DNA of 64,000 nt from Pseudomonas fluorescens. Its GTDB lineage: Bacteria > Pseudomonadota > Gammaproteobacteria > Pseudomonadales > Pseudomonadaceae. A program made the translations under genes and the position numbers. The DNA lies in the NCBI RefSeq assembly GCF_902497785.1, contig NZ_CABVHK010000024.1, forward strand, positions 1-64,000. The letters are read 5' to 3'. Shown piece by piece: positions 58,557 to 64,000 of this stretch. Every line of letters begins with the position of its first letter. The first letter of the stretch is position 1. The notes beneath the pieces were generated by a model that was not told the DNA's origin, did no database searches, and was given only the letters and a program-made list of their open reading frames with translations.

Positions 58557-60389
58557 ATGCTTTATCGCCGTTTTGAGAAACTGATCGACATCTTCCGTGA
58601 CGCCCCGACGGCGGCTCCGCCCGACCGTGTTTTCCCCTTCTATACCTATTACTTGAAGCAGGTCTGGCCGAGTTTCGCCGCCCTGCTGACCGTCGGCCTG
58701 TTCGGTGCACTGATCGAAGTCGCGCTGTTCAGTTACCTGAGCCGCATCATCGACCTGGCCCAGGGCACGCCGAACGCCGATTTCTTCAAGGAACACGGCA
58801 TCGAACTGGCCTGGATGGCCGTGGTGGCGCTGATCCTGCGCCCGGTGTTCGTGGGACTGCATGACCTGCTCGTGCACCAGACCCTGAGCCCGAGCATGAC
58901 CAGCATGATCCGCTGGCAAAACCACAGCTACGTCCTCAAACAAAGCCTGAGCTTCTTCCAGAACGACTTCGCCGGACGCATTGCCCAACGCATCATGCAG
59001 ACCGGTAACTCGTTGCGCGATTCGGCCGTGCAAGCGGTGGACGCGCTGTGGCACGTGCTGATCTACGCGCTCAGTGCGCTGGTGCTGTTCGCCGAAGCCG
59101 ACTGGCGCCTGATGATCCCGCTGCTGACCTGGATTGCCGCCTACATCGGTGCCCTCTACTACTTCGTGCCACGGGTGAAAGAACGCTCCGTCGTGTCCTC
59201 GGATGCGCGCTCCAAGCTCATGGGCCGGATCGTCGACGGCTACACCAACATCACCACATTAAAGCTGTTCGCCCACACCAACTTCGAACAGCAGTACGCC
59301 AAGGAAGCCATCGAAGAACAGACGGTGAAAGCCCAACTGGCCGGCCGCGTGGTGACCAGCATGGATGTGGTCGTCACCAGCATGAACGGTTTGCTAATTG
59401 TCTCTACCACAGGCCTGGCGCTGTGGCTGTGGACCCAGTCGCTGATCAGCGTCGGTGCCATTGCCCTGGCGACCGGCCTGGTAATCCGCATCGTCAACAT
59501 GTCCGGCTGGATCATGTGGGTGGTCACCGGTATTTTCGAAAACATCGGCATGGTTCAGGACGGTTTGCGCACCATCGCGCAACCGGTCAGCGTCACGGAT
59601 CGCGAGGAAGCCAAACCGTTGGCCGTGGCCCGTGGCGAAGTACGCTTCGAGCAGGTGGATTTCCATTACGGCAAGAAGAGCGGGATCATCGGCGACCTCA
59701 ACCTGACGATCAAACCGGGGGAAAAAATCGGCCTGATCGGCCCGTCCGGCGCCGGCAAATCGACCTTGGTCAACCTGCTGCTGCGCCTCTATGACGTGCA
59801 GGGCGGGCAGATTCTTATCGATGGCCAGAACATCGCCGACGTCGGCCAGGAAAGCCTGCGCGAGCGTATCGGCATGATTACTCAGGACACGTCGCTGCTG
59901 CACCGTTCGATCCGCGACAATTTACTGTATGGCAAACCGGATGCTACCGATGCCCAGCTCTGGGAGGCGGTACACAAGGCCCGAGCCGACGAGTTCATTC
60001 CGTTGCTGTCGGACGCTGAAGGCCGTACGGGTTTCGATGCGCACGTGGGTGAACGCGGGGTGAAACTGTCCGGAGGCCAGCGTCAGCGGATCGCCATCGC
60101 ACGGGTGCTGCTCAAGGACGCGCCGATCCTGATCATGGACGAAGCCACCTCGGCGCTGGACTCGGAAGTCGAAGCCGCGATTCAGGAAAACCTCGAAACC
60201 CTGATGCAGGGTAAAACCGTGATCGCCATCGCCCACCGGCTGTCTACCATTGCCCGGATGGACCGGTTGGTGGTGCTGGACAAAGGCAGGGTCGCCGAGA
60301 CGGGGACACATGCCGAGCTGCTGGCGCATGGCGGGTTGTATGCGCGGTTGTGGCAGCATCAGACTGGCGGGTTTGTGGGGATTGATTGA
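58557..60389 (+). CDS. ABC exporter, fused permease/ATPase
   Basis: The 610-residue half-transporter has six membrane segments (about residues 30-330) followed by an ATPase with Walker A GPSGAGKST (from residue 395), signature KLSGGQRQR, Walker B ILIMDEATSALD and the switch AHRLSTIA. It belongs to the MsbA/multidrug-type subfamily and acts as a homodimer. GGCGGAGAACTG precedes the ATG. The substrate is unknown. A tandem 11-bp repeat overlaps the stop codon. Confidence 0.92.
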   Translation: MLYRRFEKLIDIFRDAPTAAPPDRVFPFYTYYLKQVWPSFAALLTVGLFGALIEVALFSYLSRIIDLAQGTPNADFFKEHGIELAWMAVVALILRPVFVGLHDLLVHQTLSPSMTSMIRWQNHSYVLKQSLSFFQNDFAGRIAQRIMQTGNSLRDSAVQAVDALWHVLIYALSALVLFAEADWRLMIPLLTWIAAYIGALYYFVPRVKERSVVSSDARSKLMGRIVDGYTNITTLKLFAHTNFEQQYAKEAIEEQTVKAQLAGRVVTSMDVVVTSMNGLLIVSTTGLALWLWTQSLISVGAIALATGLVIRIVNMSGWIMWVVTGIFENIGMVQDGLRTIAQPVSVTDREEAKPLAVARGEVRFEQVDFHYGKKSGIIGDLNLTIKPGEKIGLIGPSGAGKSTLVNLLLRLYDVQGGQILIDGQNIADVGQESLRERIGMITQDTSLLHRSIRDNLLYGKPDATDAQLWEAVHKARADEFIPLLSDAEGRTGFDAHVGERGVKLSGGQRQRIAIARVLLKDAPILIMDEATSALDSEVEAAIQENLETLMQGKTVIAIAHRLSTIARMDRLVVLDKGRVAETGTHAELLAHGGLYARLWQHQTGGFVGID

Positions 60390-60419
60390 TGCTGTTTGAT
60401 GCTGTTTGATGCTGTTTGA
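60387..60419. repeat. 11-bp tandem repeat
   Basis: TGATGCTGTTT occurs three times in a row directly after the stop of the ABC transporter gene, with a partial fourth copy (TGATTGTG). Confidence 0.85.
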
Positions 60420-60427
60420 TTGTGTGA

Positions 60428-61146
60428 ATATCCGTTTTTTTTGGTGATGGCTGATATTGGTTCCGCTTTTACAGCGGGTCACTTGGAAAAGCGCCAAGTA
60501 ACCAAACGCTCTTGCCCCACCACTCGGCACCTCGCCTAGGCTCGGTGTGCCCTCACTCCGGCATTGCTCCGCAGGTCGCCGCGATGGGCCATCCCTGGCC
60601 CAGCGCGGCTAAACCGGCATCCTTGCCGGTTTACCCGCTGCGCAATGCCTGCGTTCGGCCAGCGTGGTTTAACGGGGCGCCTAAGGTCAAAATCAACATC
60701 AAACCGCGGCGGCCTTCGGGCCGACCGGGGCTTCAAGCGGGCGCGCTTCGCTGATTTTTGCCGTGCATACACTCTCGACTTGCAAAGAGTCCCTGTAGGA
60801 GCCGCCCGCAGCAAGCCGGCTCCTACAGGGGGATCGCGCACGACCAAAGAGCCAGGCCGGCTATCAGGCCGCCTCGTGCGCTGTTGATTTGGCTTTCGAT
60901 CTTCTTGCCCCATCGAGAGGCCGAGCGCAGGTTCTGCGCAGTGGGTAACCCGGCATGGATGCCGGGTTAGCCGCGCTGGGCCAAGGATGGCCCATCGCGG
61001 CGGGCCCACGGAGCAGGACCGGAGCGAGGCACCGAACGAAAGGGGCAAGAGCCCTTGGTTACTTGGGGCCGGGCGGCGTTCCGTTTTTCCAAGTGACCCG
61101 CTGTAAGAGCGGAACCAATAGCAGCCGTTACCGCAACAACGGATAT
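60428..61146. repeat. 719-bp composite inverted-repeat element
   Basis: Arms of about 220 bp pair imperfectly: ATATCCGTT/AACGGATAT outermost, TATTGGTTCCGC/GCGGAACCAATA, ACAGCGGGTCACTTGGAAAA with its complement (61084-61104), CCAAGTAACCAA/TTGGTTACTTGG, CTCTTGCCCC/GGGGCAAGAG, and a CGATGGGCCATC-TGGCCCAGCGCGG core matched on the other side. The centre holds another short REP-like hairpin. No conserved protein is encoded. It occupies the gap between the ABC exporter and aqpZ genes. Confidence 0.85.
60791..60830. repeat. Short REP-like hairpin
   Basis: CCCTGTAGGAGCCG and CGGCTCCTACAGGG enclose a small GC-rich loop in the centre of the large inverted repeat. Confidence 0.75.
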
Positions 61147-61293
61147 GTACCCACTCTCAGCCCCGGAAGAGCCGCTGGAAATCCCCAAAAACCCTGCTGT
61201 ACTCAGCCAAGGTTCCGGACCCGAGCCTGTCGTAAATCTGCAGGATGCATAACTCGATTCAGTCTCGATAGAAAACCCATCAAGGACGCTCTC

Positions 61294-61989
61294 ATGTCTC
61301 TGTTCAAACGTTCAGTCACTGAGTTGTTAGGTACGTTCTGGCTGGTGTTGGGGGGTTGCGGCAGTGCGGTTCTAGCCGCGTCTTCTCCGCTGGGAATCGG
61401 CGTGCTCGGTGTGGCCATCGCATTCGGTCTCACCGTGCTGACCATGGCTTTTGCTATCGGGCATATCTCCGGTTGCCATCTCAACCCCGCCGTTTCAGTC
61501 GGCTTGTTCGTCGGTGGCCGGTTCCCGGCGAAAGAACTGCCCGCCTACATCATCGCTCAGGTCATTGGCGCAGTGATCGCCGCCGCACTGATCTACTACA
61601 TCGCCAGCGGCAAGGAAGGTTTTGATCTCTCCGCCGGCCTGGCCTCCAACGGCTACGGCGAACATTCCCCCGGTAAGTACTCGATGGCCGCAGGCTTTGT
61701 CTGCGAACTGGTGATGACGGCCATGTTTGTGCTGATCATCCTCGGTGCCACCGACAAACGCGCGCCCGCCGGGCTGGCTCCGATTGCCATCGGCCTGGCC
61801 CTGACGCTGATCCACCTGATCTCGATTCCCATCACTAACACCTCAGTCAACCCGGCCCGCAGCACCGGGCCGGCGCTGATAGTCGGTGGCTGGGCCATCG
61901 CGCAGTTGTGGATGTTCTGGGTCGCTCCAATACTCGGCGCGGTGATCGGTGGCGTGACCTACCGATGGCTGGGCAAGGAAGGCACCTGA
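61294..61989 (+). CDS. aqpZ: Aquaporin Z
   Basis: The 231-residue water channel has six membrane helices and two half-helices with the NPA motifs in HLNPAVSVG and SVNPARSTGPAL. The selectivity arginine follows the second NPA (NPAR). The length equals E. coli AqpZ. The ATG at 61294 follows AAGGACGCTCTC; longer in-frame starts run into the upstream inverted-repeat element. It is convergent with the FemAB-like gene with only 15 bp between stops. Confidence 0.96.
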   Translation: MSLFKRSVTELLGTFWLVLGGCGSAVLAASSPLGIGVLGVAIAFGLTVLTMAFAIGHISGCHLNPAVSVGLFVGGRFPAKELPAYIIAQVIGAVIAAALIYYIASGKEGFDLSAGLASNGYGEHSPGKYSMAAGFVCELVMTAMFVLIILGATDKRAPAGLAPIAIGLALTLIHLISIPITNTSVNPARSTGPALIVGGWAIAQLWMFWVAPILGAVIGGVTYRWLGKEGT

Positions 61990-62004
61990 CCCCACGGACG
62001 AGGA

Positions 62005-63129
62005 TCAGTCTTGCCGATAAGGCAAGGCGGTCCTCGCTTCTTCGGCGTAGGCCATGACACCCAGGCGCTCCTGTTGCAGGAAATCTTTGACGGCAGCTTT
62101 CAGGCCGGGATGGCGCAGGTAATGCCAGGAATGGGTGATCACCGGCTCAAATCCGCGAATCAGTTTGTGCTCACCCTGAGCACCGGCATCGAAACGCTGA
62201 AAGCCGTTGGCAATCGCATAGTCCATGCCCTGATAGAAACACGTCTCGAAGTGCAGACGGTCGAACTCCGCCAGACAGCCCCAGTAACGGCCGTAAAAAC
62301 TGTCACCGCCCACGAGACTGAAAGCCATGGCCACCGGCCGTGAGCCTTGTTTGGCCAACACCACGCGAATCGATTCCGGCATGCGCTCGGCCAACAGGCT
62401 GAAAAAATCCCGCGTCAGGTACGGCCGTTGCCGACGCACGGCGTAGGTGTTGGCGTAGCAGGCGTAAACGAAATCCCACTGCGCCTGATCCAGTTGCCTG
62501 CCTTCGAGCCATTCAAACTCGAAACCCTGCCCCGCCACCTGCTCGCGCTCTTTGCGCATCTGCTTGCGTTTGCGCGAACTGAGCGCATCGAGGAAGTCCT
62601 GAAAATCCCGATACCCGCGATTTTGCCAGTGGTACTGACAGCCAATGCGCTGCAACCAGCCCGGCTGTTGCGCCAGCGCCGCGTCGGTAGACGGGTCGGT
62701 GAAATTGATATGGGCGCTGGAGAGGTCTTCGACTTCAAGGTAGCCCGGCAAACTCTTGAGCAACTCAAACCCGTCCTCGACCGAGGCCGCCAGCAAACGC
62801 GGCCCACTGACCGGGCTGAACGGCACGGCGGTCAACAGTTTCGGGTAGTAGTCGATGCCGGCACGCTCACAGGCATCCGCCCAGGCGTGATCGAACACGT
62901 ACTCGCCATAGGAGTGCCATTTGCGGTAACTCGGCAACGCGGCAATCAACCGATCACCTTCCATATGCAATAGATGTTCAGGCTGCCACCCGGAATGCGC
63001 GCTGACGCTGCCACTGTCTTCCAATGAACTGAGGAAGGCATGGCGTAGAAACGGCTGAGTGTCCGGCACCAGGGCATCCCAGGTGTGCGGCGCTAGCTCG
63101 GACAGTTTTTCCAGACGTTGCAACGGCAT
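62005..63129 (-). CDS. FemAB/GNAT-like (DUF482) protein
   Basis: The 374-residue protein belongs to the peptidogalycan biosynthesis/GNAT N-acyltransferase family, with SGWQPEHLLHMEGDRLIAALPSY, KRKQMRKEREQVAGQGFEFEW and FDAGAQGEHKLIRGFEP as landmarks. The double GNAT fold suggests transfer of an acyl or aminoacyl group, but the substrate is unknown. The ATG at 63129 is used instead of the TTG one codon earlier. Confidence 0.88.
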   Translation of the reverse strand: MPLQRLEKLSELAPHTWDALVPDTQPFLRHAFLSSLEDSGSVSAHSGWQPEHLLHMEGDRLIAALPSYRKWHSYGEYVFDHAWADACERAGIDYYPKLLTAVPFSPVSGPRLLAASVEDGFELLKSLPGYLEVEDLSSAHINFTDPSTDAALAQQPGWLQRIGCQYHWQNRGYRDFQDFLDALSSRKRKQMRKEREQVAGQGFEFEWLEGRQLDQAQWDFVYACYANTYAVRRQRPYLTRDFFSLLAERMPESIRVVLAKQGSRPVAMAFSLVGGDSFYGRYWGCLAEFDRLHFETCFYQGMDYAIANGFQRFDAGAQGEHKLIRGFEPVITHSWHYLRHPGLKAAVKDFLQQERLGVMAYAEEARTALPYRQD

Positions 63130-63255
63130 CAACTTCTCTCCACATCGCGGCGTAAAGCCCTGCGAGTATCGCTGATCGCCGCCCGTTCCACACCCCGAAT
63201 TCCGCCGACAGACCCCTCGAATGAAAGTTCACCGACGTTACACATCGTCATCTAG

Positions 63256-63284
63256 CCGCCATCACTTTGCCACTGCTTTGTCAT
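63256..63284 (+). promoter_or_regulatory. Candidate Pho box before the porin gene
   Basis: Three 11-bp spaced heptamers, CCGCCAT-CACT-TTGCCAC-TGCT-TTGTCAT, resemble the PhoB direct repeat CTGTCAT-N4-CTGTCAT. A -10-like GATACT lies exactly 10 bp downstream (63295-63300), as in known Pho promoters. The porin ATG is 128 bp beyond the box. Confidence 0.5.
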
Positions 63285-63412
63285 AAACCATCGCGATACT
63301 GGCGCCAGTTTTTAGAGCGTCGGGTTCTAACCCGGTCAATGTTTTCCGTCCGTCAACGGTCGGTATTTGCCCCGGATGGCTCAGTCATCCCCTCTCATCT
63401 TCGGAGATTGAT

Positions 63413-64000
63413 ATGCGTCTTGCTTCCACGAAAACTGCGGCGGCCCTGTGTGGCGGTCTGCTGCTGGCCATGAGTGTTCCGGCCAGCGCCGCAGTCGACG
63501 CCAAACTGCTCGACATGCTCAAGGCAAACGGCTCGATTACCAACGCGCAATACGGCGAACTGCAAGCCGAACTGGCCCGGGATCAGAAAGATCAGCAAAT
63601 CGCTCGTCAGGCTCAGCAAGAGACCAACGAACAAATCGCAGCAACCGCTAAGAAAACCAATGAACTGAGCACCTTCGATCAGAAACTGGCGTGGGCCGCC
63701 AAGACCCAGTTCAAGGGTGACGTGCGTTTCCGTCAGGAGACCATCAAGAACGACGGCGTCTCCAACAACCGCGATTCGGATCGCCAGCGCGTGCGTGCCC
63801 GACTGGGTGCCTACACCGAGATCAACCCGCAAGTCGACACCGGCATTCGTATCGCCACCGGCAACAACGACGATGCTCGTTCCACCAACCAGAGTCTGGA
63901 CAACTACTTCGACAAGAAGACCATCTGGCTCGACCAGGGTTACGTCGACTACCACCCGACCGCCATCAAGAACCTGCACATCGTTGGCGGCAAGATGCCG
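63413..64000 (+). CDS. Putative porin, 5' part (runs off the window)
   Basis: The reading frame encodes a signal peptide (MRLASTKTAAALCGGLLLAMSVPASA), a coiled-coil-like segment (LDMLKANGSITNAQYGELQAELA and a Gln-rich stretch to about residue 75), then beta-strand-like sequence (KTQFKGDVRFRQETIK; VRARLGAYTEINPQVDTGIRIATG). This is the layout of the Gram-negative Porin_5/OprO-like family. GGAG lies eight bases before the ATG. The 196 codons visible contain no stop; the rest of the gene is outside the window. Confidence 0.88.
   Translation, partial: MRLASTKTAAALCGGLLLAMSVPASAAVDAKLLDMLKANGSITNAQYGELQAELARDQKDQQIARQAQQETNEQIAATAKKTNELSTFDQKLAWAAKTQFKGDVRFRQETIKNDGVSNNRDSDRQRVRARLGAYTEINPQVDTGIRIATGNNDDARSTNQSLDNYFDKKTIWLDQGYVDYHPTAIKNLHIVGGKMP

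Overview
The window is about 64 kb of GC-rich chromosome from a fluorescent Pseudomonas, most likely of the P. fluorescens group. This rests on the dense REP/REPIN palindromes (three sequence families), on gene order that matches from memory the P. aeruginosa cpxR/cpxA-trkH region and the gbuA/gbuR region, and on a LapA-type biofilm adhesin locus. No rRNA, tRNA, CRISPR, prophage or transposase gene was recognised. Almost all of the window is ordinary, densely packed core genome.

Layout. 0.1-5.1 kb (minus): an apparent operon of a PHP exonuclease (rnm/yciV), yciO, scpA, scpB, a DUF1289 protein and rluB. 5.2-9.6 kb (plus): yciB, a YciI-like protein, a membrane-anchored coiled-coil protein, then cpxR, a Spy/CpxP-like chaperone and cpxA, with a CpxR-like box in front of the chaperone gene. 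9.7-23.1 kb: nitroreductase, trkH, two AraC regulators, an Mpo1-like protein, an HD hydrolase, an LpxH-like phosphoesterase, an EamA transporter, a SelW-like protein, a FimV-like protein, a MarR regulator, recQ, a YecA/YgfB protein and ybaN.

23.2-36.7 kb is the accessory-looking core of the window. A 2636-residue type 1 secreted adhesin has a LapG-cleavable retention module, five near-identical 244-residue repeats each holding one cysteine, a von Willebrand A domain and RTX repeats. It is divergent from its own secretion system: a TolC-like outer-membrane protein, a LapB-like ABC transporter and a LapC-like adaptor. LapD and LapG are not in the window, so control of adhesin release must come from elsewhere in the genome. 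The layout fits the second pseudomonad adhesin MapA as well as LapA.

36.8-46.5 kb: a DTW-domain tRNA-modifying enzyme, then the 4-guanidinobutyrate module (gbuR divergent from gbuA, an NTF2-like protein, an NCS1 permease and a sodium:solute symporter) with a strong operator palindrome, a serine-less acyl-carrier-like protein, a PA1414-like miniprotein, an EamA transporter, a DUF2177 protein and an S1/CvfB-like protein. 46.8-64 kb: small and envelope proteins, a DEAD-box helicase divergent from a YbdG-type mechanosensitive channel, azoR, a LysR regulator, an alpha/beta hydrolase, ppiA, an ABC exporter, aqpZ next to a 719-bp inverted-repeat element, a FemAB-like protein, and the 5' end of a porin gene behind a Pho-box-like promoter.

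REPINs occupy seven of eleven convergent gene junctions. In one of them both flanking genes end on TAG codons supplied by the two REP ends.
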